Assembly: GCF_030693625.1 (NCBI RefSeq)
Contig: NZ_JAUYAF010000031.1
Coordinates: forward strand, 1 to 64,000
DNA: 64,000 bases
From: Phenylobacterium sp.
Lineage (GTDB): Bacteria > Pseudomonadota > Alphaproteobacteria > Caulobacterales > Caulobacteraceae
Direction: 5' to 3'
The notes beneath the pieces are model-generated. The model made no database searches. It was not told the DNA's origin and saw only the letters and a list, made by a program, of their open reading frames with translations. The position numbers and the translations under genes are program-made. Below, piece by piece: positions 55,423 through 64,000 of this stretch. Position 1 is the stretch's first letter; each line of letters begins with the position of its first letter.

Positions 55423-56271
55423 TCAGTGTGACAGGAACACGGGCAGGGGCGGGTCTCCGACGATGGCCTTTGTCGCGCCGCCCAGGACGAAATCGCGCAT
55501 GCGGGAGTGCCCGTAGGCGCCCATGACCAGCAGATCGATCGCACGCGCGTCCAGGTAGGCCTCGAGAGCTTGGCCGATCGTGCGCCCGGCGGCGTCTTCC
55601 TCGTCAAGCACGACCTCGACGCCGTGACAGGCGAGATGCTTGGCGAGCTCGGCGGCGGAGCGCCGGGTGTCGATCTTCTTCTCCTTCGTGATCGTCACCA
55701 CCCTCACGGTCTTGGCGGCCTGCAGGATCGGCAGCGCATCGGCCACCGCGCGGGCCGCGGGCCGGCTGAAGTCCCAGGCCACCGCGACGACATCGAGGGG
55801 CGTGGAACTGCGGCGCTTGGGCGCTTCCGGGAAGATGATCACCGGTCGCCCCGAGCCGAAGATCACGCTCTCGGCGACATACTGCTGGACCGTCGCCTGC
55901 TCGCCGATCGGGATCATCGTCAGATCTCGCATCCGGGCGTGTTCCGTCAGGATGGCCCCCATCTGCGACGTCGGGCAGGTCTCGATGAACTGCTCGTGCG
56001 CAACGCCACGCTTCAGGGCGATGCTCTCGAACATGCTGACCAGGGTCTGGGCGTTCGCCGCACTCTTCTGGCGCTCGGCCGCGATCATCGACGGGATTTC
56101 CAGCAGCGTGTTCGCCAGCATGTTGCTGGTGGTCGGAAGCTCGATCTTGAAGGTCAGGGCCGAGATGCGCGCGCCCAGCGCCGCGGCAAGGTCCATCGCC
56201 TGCTCGATCGCCGCCACCGAGGTCGGTGTGGGATAGCTGCACAGTTGCAGCTGGACATCCCGGATCGCCAT
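55423..56271 (-). CDS. Universal stress protein family (two UspA-like halves)
   Basis: A 282-residue tandem-type universal stress protein. The second half has the ATP-binding signature (VMGAYGHSRMRDFVLGGATKAIV); the first half is degenerate (SVIFGSGRPVIIFPEAP). The protein is cytoplasmic. It is divergent from the LysR gene with 161 bp between, an arrangement that suggests control by that regulator. Confidence 0.85.
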   Translation of the reverse strand: MAIRDVQLQLCSYPTPTSVAAIEQAMDLAAALGARISALTFKIELPTTSNMLANTLLEIPSMIAAERQKSAANAQTLVSMFESIALKRGVAHEQFIETCPTSQMGAILTEHARMRDLTMIPIGEQATVQQYVAESVIFGSGRPVIIFPEAPKRRSSTPLDVVAVAWDFSRPAARAVADALPILQAAKTVRVVTITKEKKIDTRRSAAELAKHLACHGVEVVLDEEDAAGRTIGQALEAYLDARAIDLLVMGAYGHSRMRDFVLGGATKAIVGDPPLPVFLSH

Positions 56272-56432
56272 TCGCCTGTCTCCTCGATCGGTCTTCGGTT
56301 TCGCATGCGCCCCATCGGTTCCGGGTCTGCGATATCCGCCGACACGATCCTGGGTGCGCGGCGGATAATGCGCTTGATTGATGATCCAAAAAATCAGCTA
56401 ATTAACGGCGCTTTGATCGAAAAAAGCTGCGG
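56272..56432. promoter_or_regulatory. Divergent promoter region between the USP and LysR genes
   Basis: The 161-bp region is AT-rich from 56,370 on. TTGATGATCCAAAAAATCA near 56,377-56,395 has TTGAT and ATCA arms, the imperfect dyad with T-N11-A character typical of LysR binding sites. Confidence 0.4.
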
Positions 56433-57341
56433 ATGGGAGGGCTGGTCTTGTTGAACTACAAGCAGCTGCACTACTTCTTGCGGGTCGCGAAGGCGGGCAG
56501 CATCGCGCGCGCCGCCGAGCAGTCGCGCCTCGCGCCCCAGACCATCAGCGCGCAGATCCGAACCCTGGAGGATGCGCTCGGAACAGAGCTGTTCCGCCGC
56601 ACCGGCCGGCGATTGGAACTGACCACGGCGGGGCGGCTGACCCTTTCCTACGCCGACGAGATTTTCCAGATCGGGAGAGAACTGGAAGAGGCCATTCGCA
56701 ACCCCGCGGGCGGCGGCGACCTGCTGTTTCGGGTGGGGGTGGCCGATGTGGTTCCCAAGTCAATCGCCTATCGGCTGCTGGCGCCGGCGCTGGGCAGCGC
56801 AGATCGCGTGCGTCTGATCTGCCGGGAGGACAAGCTGGAACCGCTGTTTGCGGAACTCGCGCTTCACAAGATCGACGTGGTGATCGCCGACCGGCCGCTG
56901 CCCTCGGAATCGGGCGTGAAGGGCTACAACCATTCTCTCGGGCGCGCGCCCATCGCCTTCTATGCCGTGCCCGTGCTGGCGGCGCGCTATCGGGAGGGCT
57001 TTCCGCGGTCCCTGGACGGCGCGCCCATGCTGATCCCAAGCGACAGCGCCACGATCCGGGGGACGCTCACGCGCTGGTTCACCGAGCATCAGATCGAGCC
57101 GAGCATCGTCGGCGAGTTCGACGACCCCGCGCTGATGAAGGCGTTCGGCAAGGGGGGTGCCGGCGTGTTCCCCGCCCCGGCGATCCTGGCCGACGAGATG
57201 CTGCAGCAGTACGGGGCGGAGATGATTGGCCGCGCCGAGAACGTCTCGGCGGTCTATTACGCCATCTCGATTGAGCGCAAACTGATCCACCCTGGCGTTG
57301 CGGCGATCAGCAAGGCTGCGAAGGCTGGACATCACTCGTGA
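56433..57341 (+). CDS. LysR-family transcriptional regulator (NhaR-like)
   Basis: A 302-residue LysR regulator. The HTH (YFLRVAKAGSIARAAEQSRLAPQTISAQIRTLE cut here into two blocks: start LNYKQLHYF, helix AAEQSRLAPQTIS) occupies residues about 7-65, and the effector domain has the NhaR-like LHKIDVVIADRPLPS and GAGVFPAPAIL blocks. NhaR regulates Na+/H+ antiport in Enterobacteria; here the neighbouring USP is the likelier target. A TTG at 56448 or 56451 preceding NYKQLHYF may be the true start. Confidence 0.85.
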   Translation: MGGLVLLNYKQLHYFLRVAKAGSIARAAEQSRLAPQTISAQIRTLEDALGTELFRRTGRRLELTTAGRLTLSYADEIFQIGRELEEAIRNPAGGGDLLFRVGVADVVPKSIAYRLLAPALGSADRVRLICREDKLEPLFAELALHKIDVVIADRPLPSESGVKGYNHSLGRAPIAFYAVPVLAARYREGFPRSLDGAPMLIPSDSATIRGTLTRWFTEHQIEPSIVGEFDDPALMKAFGKGGAGVFPAPAILADEMLQQYGAEMIGRAENVSAVYYAISIERKLIHPGVAAISKAAKAGHHS

Positions 57342-57417
57342 TGGGTTCGGCGCGCAGGCTCCCCCAGGTCACGATCCGCCGCGCGACCCCGAACCCCGCG
57401 ACAAGGAACCCCGCGAC

Positions 57418-58191
57418 ATGAATCTCGGACTGGACGGCAAGGTCATCTTCATCGCCGGCGGCAGCCGCGGCATCGGGCTCGGCATCGTCGAGGCCTGCCT
57501 GGCCGACGGCGCCCGGCTGGTGATCACCGCGCGCGGCGCCGACGAGCTGGAGGCCACCCGCGCCCGCCTGGCGGCGATCCACGGCCAGGACCGCCTGCTG
57601 GCCATCAGCGGCGACATGCGCGACACCGCGGTCATAGAGGCCGCCGTGGCCCGCGCCGAGGACGCGTTCGGCCCGATCTTCGGCGCCGTGGCCAATGTCG
57701 GCCTGCACCCCTGTCCCCCCGGCATCGAGGTGGACGACGAGACCTGGGACGCCGGGTTGCGCCAGAACGTGGACTCCGCCTGGCGCCTCTCGCGGGCGGC
57801 GCTGCGGCGGATGACGCCGCGCGGCGAGGGGTCGGTGCTGCTGATCAGCTCCATCGCCGGCCTCGGCGCCCTGGGAACCCCTCTGACCTACGGGACCTCC
57901 AAGGCGGCCATGAACCACCTGACCAAGGAGCTGGCCCGCATCGCCGGCGCCAGCGGCGTGCGGGTCAACGCCATCGCGCCCGGCAACATCATCTTCCCCG
58001 GCGGTGACTGGGAGAATCGCGCCAACGGCCCCCGCGCCGCGGCCTGGAAACGCTGGATCGACCGCGAGGTGCCCCTGCAGCGCTTCGGCACGCCCGCCGA
58101 GATCGGCGCCGTCGCCGCCTTCCTGATGAGCCCGCTGGCCAGCTTCGTCACCGGCGCCGTGGTCCCCGTGGACGGCGGCCAGACGCGGTAG
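57418..58191 (+). CDS. Short-chain dehydrogenase/reductase
   Basis: A 257-residue SDR with the NAD(P)-binding GGSRGIGLG at about 15-23, catalytic S-Y-K (LLISSIAG, then TYGTSKAAM) and the C-terminal FVTGAVVPVDGGQTR. The start at 57418 follows two copies of AACCCCGCGACA and an AAGGAA ribosome site. It probably oxidises or reduces a small hydroxy or keto compound. It starts 77 bp after the LysR stop and may be co-transcribed. Confidence 0.88.
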   Translation: MNLGLDGKVIFIAGGSRGIGLGIVEACLADGARLVITARGADELEATRARLAAIHGQDRLLAISGDMRDTAVIEAAVARAEDAFGPIFGAVANVGLHPCPPGIEVDDETWDAGLRQNVDSAWRLSRAALRRMTPRGEGSVLLISSIAGLGALGTPLTYGTSKAAMNHLTKELARIAGASGVRVNAIAPGNIIFPGGDWENRANGPRAAAWKRWIDREVPLQRFGTPAEIGAVAAFLMSPLASFVTGAVVPVDGGQTR

Positions 58192-58453
58192 GGACGGGGA
58201 GGCGCCGCCTGAGGCGTCTCGTGAACACCCCTGCGCTTGAGCAGGTCTTCACCTTGGCGCGTCTGGGGACGGGCTCCTGTCCTCGAGGTCCGCAGGCCAA
58301 GGCGGACGGTCGGAATGTCGCCAAGGGGGTCGACAGTGGACCTTGGCCTAGTCGCCACAAGCCGCCATTTCCAAGCCCGCACCGAACCGGAAGCTTCCGA
58401 CATCCGCGAGGGGGCAATAACAGCCTGGGCGCTGCTTCAGGTACGCAGGCGCA

Positions 58454-60268
58454 TCAATTCACCTGCGGCCCGGAGTCTAGGACCCGCCTCACGCGCACGG
58501 CAAGTTCTTCGTAGCTGAACGGCTTGGTGATCAGTTGCACGCCCGGGTCGAGGCGCCCGTTGTGGACGATTGCGTTGCGCGTGTAGCCGCTGGTGAAGAG
58601 GACGCGGACGCTCGGCCGTTGTATGCGCACTTCCTCCGCCAGCTTGTGACCGTGCAGGCCGCCTGGAAGCACGACGTCAGTAAACAACAGGTCTATTTGA
58701 GGGTGGTGGCTCAGAGCCGCGAGGCCGCTGGCGGCGTCGGACGCCTCGATGACATTGTAGCCCAATTCTCTCAAGACACCGCTTGAGTAGGCGCGTACGC
58801 CGTCGTCATCCTCGACAAGGAGCACGGTCTCGGTTCCGCGCAGGAGAGAGATGTCAGGACGGGGCGCTGCGGCCACGGGTGCAGCGACTTCCCCATGGAA
58901 GCGTGGCAGGTAAAGCTTCGCCGTCGTGCCCTGCTCGAGTTCGCTGTACACCCGAATATGCCCACCAGACTGGCGCACAAACCCGTAAACTTGGCTCAGG
59001 CCCAACCCAGTCCCCTTGCCGGTCTCCTTCGTGGTGAAGAAGGGTTCGAACACGCGAGACAGCGTGTCTCGGTCCATGCCGTGCCCGGTGTCGGAGACCG
59101 CGATCATTACATATTGGCCTGGTGATACCGGCTCCGGAACCGTGGAGAGGTAGGCTTCATCCAGGAAGACATTCTGCGTCTCAATCGTGAGAGCGCCGCC
59201 TGCAGCCATAGCGTCCCGCGCGTTCACAGCGAGGTTGAGAAGCGCCTGCTCCAGCTCGTTGGGATCGGCCAGCGCCGGCCAAAGACCAGGTGCGCCGACC
59301 AGTTCAAGACGGATGTGCTCGCCAAGCGACCGCTGCAGCAGTTCGCCGAGGCCCTGGATAAGGCGATCGGGGCGTAGAGGCTCCGGATTGAGGGCCTGCC
59401 GGCGGGAGAAGGCCAGGAGGCGGGCGGTAAGCGTCGCGGCCCGTTCAGCGGAATGGGTGGCCATTTCCAGGGCTCGGCGGAGGCGGGCGTCGTCCCGGGC
59501 GACCGTTCCCGCATCGAGGTGGCGAGCCATATTGTCGAGCCCGCCGATAATCACGGTCAGCAGGTTGTTAAAGTCATGGGCGACGCCGCCGGTCAGCTGA
59601 CCGATAGCTTCCATCTTCTGCGCCTGGCGAAGGGCGTCCTCAGCCTTCATCCGCTCTGCAATTTCTTCGCGAACTCGCTGCTCCAGAGTCTCGTTCAGCA
59701 GCGATAGCTCACGATTGAGACGTGCCGCCTCCGACAGAGCGGCCTGCAGGGCATGGGCGTTGCCGGCGAGCAGCGCCCGAGCCTGATCGAGGGATGCCGC
59801 CAGTGCCGTGGCGCGTCGGGTCACGTCGCCTTCCGAGCGCGCCTTGGCGACCGCAGCGTCTTCACGGGCCTCAGACCGCAGCAGGGCAATAAGCAGCCCG
59901 GAGGCTTCAGCGAGGTCCTCGACGGGCACATTCGGCTCCCCGCCGACGAGCAGCAGCACCGTGCCGTCATGACCGACCCAGACGTCGGCGGGCTTCAAAT
60001 GCGTAACGTCCGGGTGGGCGACGGTGGTTCGGAAAATGCCAGGCTGTTCACACCGGGAGAGCAGTTCCGCCCAAGTTGGCCCCCCGGCCAGTGTTTGCGG
60101 AAATCCGGGGGCAGGACGAACGATGTCCAGCTCTGGGTCGCGCAACAGGATGACGAGGTCTTGAGCGCCGACCCCTCTGGCGACCACGACCGCTTGGGCC
60201 GCGCGCGCCTGTCTTTCGGCGAGCGCCGAAATGAGCTGGCCCAGGTCTTGTTTGCGCGCAGAGATCAC
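58454..60268 (-). CDS. Hybrid sensor histidine kinase partnered with a FIST protein
   Basis: A 604-residue cytoplasmic hybrid kinase. The first 140 residues are unassigned; a coiled coil (about 145-215) leads to HisKA with H231 in GGVAHDFNNLLT, HATPase (DTGHGMDRDTLSRVFEPFF, GKGTGLGLSQVYGFV) and a C-terminal receiver (VLLVEDDDGVRAY, FTDVVLP). The HDFNNLL H-box marks the HWE-adjacent/HisKA family common in alphaproteobacteria. Its start overlaps the FIST gene stop by four bases, so the two probably form a sensor pair. Confidence 0.87.
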   Translation of the reverse strand: MISARKQDLGQLISALAERQARAAQAVVVARGVGAQDLVILLRDPELDIVRPAPGFPQTLAGGPTWAELLSRCEQPGIFRTTVAHPDVTHLKPADVWVGHDGTVLLLVGGEPNVPVEDLAEASGLLIALLRSEAREDAAVAKARSEGDVTRRATALAASLDQARALLAGNAHALQAALSEAARLNRELSLLNETLEQRVREEIAERMKAEDALRQAQKMEAIGQLTGGVAHDFNNLLTVIIGGLDNMARHLDAGTVARDDARLRRALEMATHSAERAATLTARLLAFSRRQALNPEPLRPDRLIQGLGELLQRSLGEHIRLELVGAPGLWPALADPNELEQALLNLAVNARDAMAAGGALTIETQNVFLDEAYLSTVPEPVSPGQYVMIAVSDTGHGMDRDTLSRVFEPFFTTKETGKGTGLGLSQVYGFVRQSGGHIRVYSELEQGTTAKLYLPRFHGEVAAPVAAAPRPDISLLRGTETVLLVEDDDGVRAYSSGVLRELGYNVIEASDAASGLAALSHHPQIDLLFTDVVLPGGLHGHKLAEEVRIQRPSVRVLFTSGYTRNAIVHNGRLDPGVQLITKPFSYEELAVRVRRVLDSGPQVN

Positions 60269-61425
60269 TCAGGCAAGACAGCGACGACGGCCGTGCAGTT
60301 GTGGAACCCCTCGAACTGTCCTTCGGCTCGGGCGATCTGGCCGTGGGTGTTGCAGCCGACCAGGTCCGCGCCAGCAAGCTGGTCACGAACGATCTGAACC
60401 TCTTCGCCGAACTGATCGCCCATCCGAAGTCGGGTCGCCACGCAGTCGAAGAAGAGGGCGGCCTGCGGCTTGTGATCCCCTAAAGCCGCCACCGCCGCCC
60501 GCGTCGCCTCCTGAGCGGCTTCGACAGCCGACGCCGCAGATGCGCGCATAATATGGATGACAGACCCCTGCGGGATCTCCGCCGCACATTGCACCGACCC
60601 GTCCGGGAGAATGGCGAGCGGCACGCGAAGTCGGTGGGCGCCTCCCGCGTCAATGCCCAGAATATTGTGGAGGAAGAACGGTATTGGCGCTCCTCGGTCC
60701 AGCGTCTGATCCGTTGCCACGGCGTGAGCTTCGAAGGCCTCTGCCGCCGGCAAGCCGTTAAGACTGACGAGCCTCATCCCATCCGCCTCGGTCACACGGA
60801 ACGGAGCCGACGCCGGGGCCCACCCGTGGCGGACACCGACACCAATGGGCTTTTCAGTCAGGATCTCCAGGGCGACCGCCGCGCCAGTCAGCACTTCGCG
60901 CCCGGCGAAGACGGAGGTGCGCTGGAACTGTGCGTTGTCTCCTGCGCCGCCGCCGAAGAATTGGTACTGGCCGCCCGTGGCGAGAGTCAGCTCGTCAACC
61001 AGCACATCGGCATGGCCGGCCAACGCGTCCGCCAACACAAGAGCCGAACGATGCGGGAAGGTGAAGTCGGAAAGCCCGCTGAAGCCGGACACGATCTGGC
61101 GCGCCGCGTCGCAAGTGTCGGCGGTGATATCGCGTGCGACGCCTAGGGCAAAACGTACATCCTCGCCGGCCAAGCCCAAGGCGCACACCAGACCTTCGCC
61201 CTGCGTCTGGTTCACAAATTCACCCGCCGATGATGCCCCGACCAAGATGGCCTCCGGACACTGGGACGCAAGCTCATCCAGAAGCGCCCCGTGATCGTAC
61301 GAGGGGGCGGCGAATATCATGATGGCTTGCGGCTTCCGGCCCAAACCCTGCTGTATCTCGGCCGCGAGGAGGCTTCCCGCCTCCCGCGCGTCGAGGGCGT
61401 CGGTGGATGCTGCCGCAGTCTTCAT
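60265..61425 (-). CDS. FIST-domain sensory protein
   Basis: A 386-residue protein with FIST N (about 30-215; ILVGASSAGEF, FFGGGAGDN) and FIST C (about 225-365; LVGCNTHGQIA) domains. FIST proteins are thought to bind small ligands, such as amino acids, and pass the signal to partner kinases. It is the first gene of a two-gene leftward operon with the hybrid kinase. No signal peptide or membrane segment is seen, so it is cytoplasmic. Confidence 0.87.
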   Translation of the reverse strand: MKTAAASTDALDAREAGSLLAAEIQQGLGRKPQAIMIFAAPSYDHGALLDELASQCPEAILVGASSAGEFVNQTQGEGLVCALGLAGEDVRFALGVARDITADTCDAARQIVSGFSGLSDFTFPHRSALVLADALAGHADVLVDELTLATGGQYQFFGGGAGDNAQFQRTSVFAGREVLTGAAVALEILTEKPIGVGVRHGWAPASAPFRVTEADGMRLVSLNGLPAAEAFEAHAVATDQTLDRGAPIPFFLHNILGIDAGGAHRLRVPLAILPDGSVQCAAEIPQGSVIHIMRASAASAVEAAQEATRAAVAALGDHKPQAALFFDCVATRLRMGDQFGEEVQIVRDQLAGADLVGCNTHGQIARAEGQFEGFHNCTAVVAVLPE

Positions 61426-61985
61426 CGTCGATGCCCCGAGGCCGACCCAAACCCGACGGGTTCACCATGAGCATCGGCCTCGTTCAAACGGTTCCGACAA
61501 CCCAAGGTTCCCCAAACTGGTCGAGGATGCTGCGCCGGATCTGAGGCGCACAGGGGGCCCCGCGCGCCTGTAGACACCGGGCAAGACCTGAGGGGCAGGC
61601 TAGGTCTGCGTAGGGCCGCCCCTGACTAGAGAGGGTGTGGCGTCTCAACCGATGGGTGGTGATCCAGCCGAGACTCCTACTGCGAACGACGCTCGGCCGC
61701 CCTGTCTGAGTGGAGCGCCGTCATGGGCTAAAGCCAGGTCCATATTGGGCGAATTTCGCCAAACCGGAGAAGACGCCTTTGGACTGACAGCACCCCTCCA
61801 GGATCATGGGACGGTGAATGCGGGCGGCTCCCTGAGTGTCGAGGGCGCGCCTTACTGATCAACACCACCCGTGCGCATGATGCCGCGACAACATTGTTCT
61901 TTGACTTCGCATTCGGGTCGGCTGCCCCTCGCATATGGGGCGCCGTCCCCTTCAACCATTGAACGGCCAAGGAGCCCTGACCACC
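61426..61985. other. Intergenic region with no convincing gene
   Basis: 560 bp between the leftward FIST gene and the rightward exported protein. It must hold two divergent promoters. Small open frames exist but lack ribosome sites and family features. AACATTGTT near 61,892 and TTGACT near 61,901 are possible promoter elements of the exported protein gene. Confidence 0.5.
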
Positions 61986-62447
61986 ATGCGCTATGGATTT
62001 GTAGCGGCGATCGCAGGGGCGATGCTCGTGGGTCTCCCCGCCGCGGCCACCGCCGCCCCCCTGATCATCGCCACCAAGGTCGCGGCCAAGTGCAAGATCC
62101 TGCCGGACGGCACGGCGGCGACGGTGATGGTGACCTTGAACAACGCCACCTACAACTTCTACGGCCAATCCCTGGTCTACCACTTCACGCCCAACACCAC
62201 CGGCGTCGCCCAGCATCTTCCGATGCCGGCGGGAGGTTCCAACCCCGTGACCCTCGCGGTCTCTCCCGGCGTCTACACCCTGCAGATCACCAACCAGATG
62301 GCGCCGGGCGGCAACGCCTCGGCCAATTACAACGTCACCGTCCCCGCCGGCATGTTCACCACCTTCAAGGGCCGCAAGATGTGCCTTGACCGCGCGGTGA
62401 AGGCGCCGAGCCGTATCGCCAAGGAAAAGATGCTGGCGCCGGAATAG
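61986..62447 (+). CDS. Exported protein of unknown function
   Basis: A 153-residue protein with a clear signal peptide (FVAAIAGAMLVGLPAAATAA). The mature part is beta-rich with repeated short strands (TYNFYGQSLVYHF, VYTLQITNQM, ASANYNVTV), suggesting an Ig-like or beta-sandwich fold. Two cysteines could form a disulfide. The start at 61986 has AAGGAG 12 bp upstream. No family recognised. Confidence 0.7.
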   Translation: MRYGFVAAIAGAMLVGLPAAATAAPLIIATKVAAKCKILPDGTAATVMVTLNNATYNFYGQSLVYHFTPNTTGVAQHLPMPAGGSNPVTLAVSPGVYTLQITNQMAPGGNASANYNVTVPAGMFTTFKGRKMCLDRAVKAPSRIAKEKMLAPE

Positions 62448-62509
62448 GACCTTTCCCGAGGACCACCAGGTCACCGGATCCGCACACCCCACTCGCCTGA
62501 GGCCAAGAG

Positions 62510-63238
62510 ATGACGCGTAAGCCAGCAAACCCAGCCCCTCCCGTCGCCCCGCGTCCAGGCATGGATTTCGTCGGCCTGGCCGCCGCCCTCGCCTTCATCG
62601 CCGCCGGCCCCTCCGCCGCGGCCGTCACCGAAAGAAGCGCCGATCAGTTCCGCCAGGACGCCTTTTCAGCCGCGGCGAGCCCGGCCTCGTCGTCCCTCGA
62701 GGCCGACGCCCGGAACGCCGGGAGCTTCCGCCTGGCCCAAAGCACCCAGGGCGAGGACGATGGGGGGTGCGACGACTACACCGGGATGGATTGCGGCTCC
62801 GGCGATGGAGATCAGTCTGACGTCTTCCACTTCGACTACCTGCCGTTCGACCAATTTATCCTGGAGCAGTGGTACGACTTCCAAAATGAAGTCGATGTGG
62901 ACAATATCCCGAACCATTGGGGTCCTCCTCACGCCAACGGGCTCAGGATCAGTATGTATCGACCCGGGGCCCCAAGCGCCGGGTGCCTGACCCGTGGCGG
63001 CGCGATCATGTTCAGTGTCAAGGCGCGCGCGCTGGGCTGCTGGCGCCCTGCCAAGGCGGCGCCGGTCAGAGGCCTGAAAGTCCCCGCTCTCGGTCCGGCC
63101 GCGCAGCGCGTGCTGACCAACTGCAGGTTGAGCACCGGTAGCGTCATCCTGCGCAAGGGCGCCTTCGCCTGTATCGCCACGCCCCGGGCTGTGGTCCGCA
63201 GGGCGGCCAAGGGCGGGCCGATCCGATCACGGGGGTGA
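62510..63238 (+). CDS. Exported or anchored protein of unknown function
   Basis: A 242-residue protein. Residues 19-39 (DFVGLAAALAFIAAGPSAAA) form a signal or anchor. An acidic Cys-containing stretch (DDGGCDDYTGMDCGSGDGD, residues about 84-102) could bind a metal. The C-terminal 90 residues contain three cysteines and are basic. It starts 62 bp after the previous exported gene, so they may be co-transcribed. Coding is supported by codon use; no family recognised. Confidence 0.6.
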   Translation: MTRKPANPAPPVAPRPGMDFVGLAAALAFIAAGPSAAAVTERSADQFRQDAFSAAASPASSSLEADARNAGSFRLAQSTQGEDDGGCDDYTGMDCGSGDGDQSDVFHFDYLPFDQFILEQWYDFQNEVDVDNIPNHWGPPHANGLRISMYRPGAPSAGCLTRGGAIMFSVKARALGCWRPAKAAPVRGLKVPALGPAAQRVLTNCRLSTGSVILRKGAFACIATPRAVVRRAAKGGPIRSRG

Positions 63239-63280
63239 CGCACGGCGGCTGGCGAGCCCCCCAAGTCACCCCTGGCGGCG

Positions 63281-63946
63281 TCAGGGCGTCGCCGCCAGCC
63301 CCTCGGCGGCCCGGATCTGTCGCAACAGCAACTGGTCGTAGAAGCGCTTCAGGAGCGTGAGGTCCGGCGCCACGTCAGCGTCGCCCCCGACCGAGGTGTC
63401 CGCCGCCCCCAGCGGCCCGTTGCACTGCGCCGGGTCGGCCAGCATCTGGTCCAGCACGGTCCCGGTTTGGGGCAGAAGGGCGCCGAGCTTCAGGCACAGG
63501 CAGCCATAGGCGAAGGCGAAGGCCGTGCGCCCATTGCCGTCGCGGAAGGGGTGGATCCAGGTGATGCGCCACAGGGCGTAGGCCGCGACATCCAGGGCGT
63601 CGCCCTGCGTCCAGATCCGCTCCAGCTCGACGAAGAACGCCGCCATCAGCCCCGGGACCGCGTTCCAGGGCGGCGGCCGGAACAGGCCGCCCCCCGCCTG
63701 CCGCAGCTTCACATTCGACTGGCGATAGGCGCCCGGGTGCTCCAGCAGGAACACCGTCGCGGCGCGATGCAGGGCGCACAGCGCGGCCTCGTCGGGCATG
63801 GGGGGCAGGGCGCCGCCTCCGGCCTTGCGCCCCAGGGATGAGACGACGAGGGCGACTAGCAAGCTCCTCAGCCCCACCAGGTTCAGCGCCTCAATCCCGC
63901 GGGCCAGCTCGCCGTCCGCCAGTTCCCAGTTGCTGACTCTACCCAA
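63281..63946 (-). CDS. Fic-family protein, possibly 5'-partial
   Basis: A 221-residue Fic protein with the active-site HPFRDGNGR at residues 132-140. Fic enzymes transfer AMP or other nucleotide moieties to target proteins. The inhibitory helix motif (S/T)xxxE(G/N) is not obvious. The listed start is TTG at 63946; the frame stays open to the window edge at 64000, so the true start may lie outside. No antitoxin partner is visible on the downstream side. Confidence 0.8.
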   Translation of the reverse strand: MGRVSNWELADGELARGIEALNLVGLRSLLVALVVSSLGRKAGGGALPPMPDEAALCALHRAATVFLLEHPGAYRQSNVKLRQAGGGLFRPPPWNAVPGLMAAFFVELERIWTQGDALDVAAYALWRITWIHPFRDGNGRTAFAFAYGCLCLKLGALLPQTGTVLDQMLADPAQCNGPLGAADTSVGGDADVAPDLTLLKRFYDQLLLRQIRAAEGLAATP

Positions 63947-64000
63947 CGGACCGCCGCGCCCTTCCCCGCCATCGCACCAGAGTCGAATGGTAGTGCAGTC

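Noticed and set aside
58221..58514. A 97-codon frame between the SDR and the hybrid kinase
   Set aside because: It runs into the 3' end of the opposite-strand kinase gene and shows no domain or signal; a second frame of similar length overlaps it.
61637..61858. A 73-codon frame in the gap before the exported protein
   Set aside because: No ribosome site, no recognisable features, and composition like non-coding sequence.

Overview
The window is high-GC DNA from an alphaproteobacterium, most likely Caulobacteraceae (Caulobacter/Phenylobacterium-like). Supporting signs are rnpB directly ahead of mraZ and a long dcw cluster, a CtrA-type TTAACCAT half-site and GANTC sites ahead of that cluster, many four-base ATGA start/stop overlaps, and DUF736/ArdC-type cargo typical of alphaproteobacterial mobile elements. 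Taxonomy is an inference; no 16S rRNA or tRNA gene was seen.

Positions 1 to about 19,090 are the right-hand part of an integrative element inserted at the 5' end of dusA; its left end lies outside the window. From left to right it carries DUF736 and ArdC-like genes, a putative HEPN/zinc-ribbon protein, an HNH-like protein, a candidate oriT, and a MobC-like/MOBP relaxase pair. A tightly packed run follows: Vsr, C5 DNA methyltransferase, MutL/HSP90-like GHKL ATPase, Z1 ATPase, PD-(D/E)XK (DUF4420-like) protein and AIPR protein. This matches the composition of the Mza-type antiviral systems (MutL, Z1, DUF, AIPR). Then come an XRE-HNH fusion regulator, a small HTH protein, a ParA/ribbon-helix-helix pair, another HNH protein and a tyrosine integrase that is divergent from dusA. 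Two copies of a 16-bp dyad, each about 87 bp before a start codon, and clustered TGTTCAC repeats suggest element-wide regulation.

From 19,033 to about 32,040 the sequence is ordinary chromosome: dusA, a retropepsin-like protease, DUF1289 and thioesterase genes, phospholipase D and endonuclease/exonuclease/phosphatase proteins, adenine deaminase, a pair of acyl-CoA dehydrogenases, a structured leader with a 43-codon ORF, a DMT transporter, and a packed amidase/FMN-binding/acetyltransferase set. rnpB lies at 32,073-32,454.

From 32,778 to 46,216 is the division and cell wall (dcw) cluster in the order mraZ-rsmH-ftsL-ftsI-murE-murF-mraY-murD-ftsW-murG-murC-murB, nearly all with overlapping starts and stops. 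The usual ddl-ftsQ-ftsA-ftsZ tail is absent. Instead there is a histidine-phosphatase-like gene and a PhyH dioxygenase/aldo-keto reductase/hydrolase operon.

From 49,900 to 64,000 is a sensory and accessory region: a protoglobin-coupled hybrid histidine kinase, a Fiu-like TonB-dependent receptor with Fur-box-like sites, a scar region (SRAP fragment, AT-rich YbjN gene, and a broken direct duplicate of the kinase receiver domain), a universal stress protein divergent from a LysR regulator, an SDR, a FIST protein plus hybrid kinase pair, two exported proteins of unknown function, and a Fic protein at the edge.
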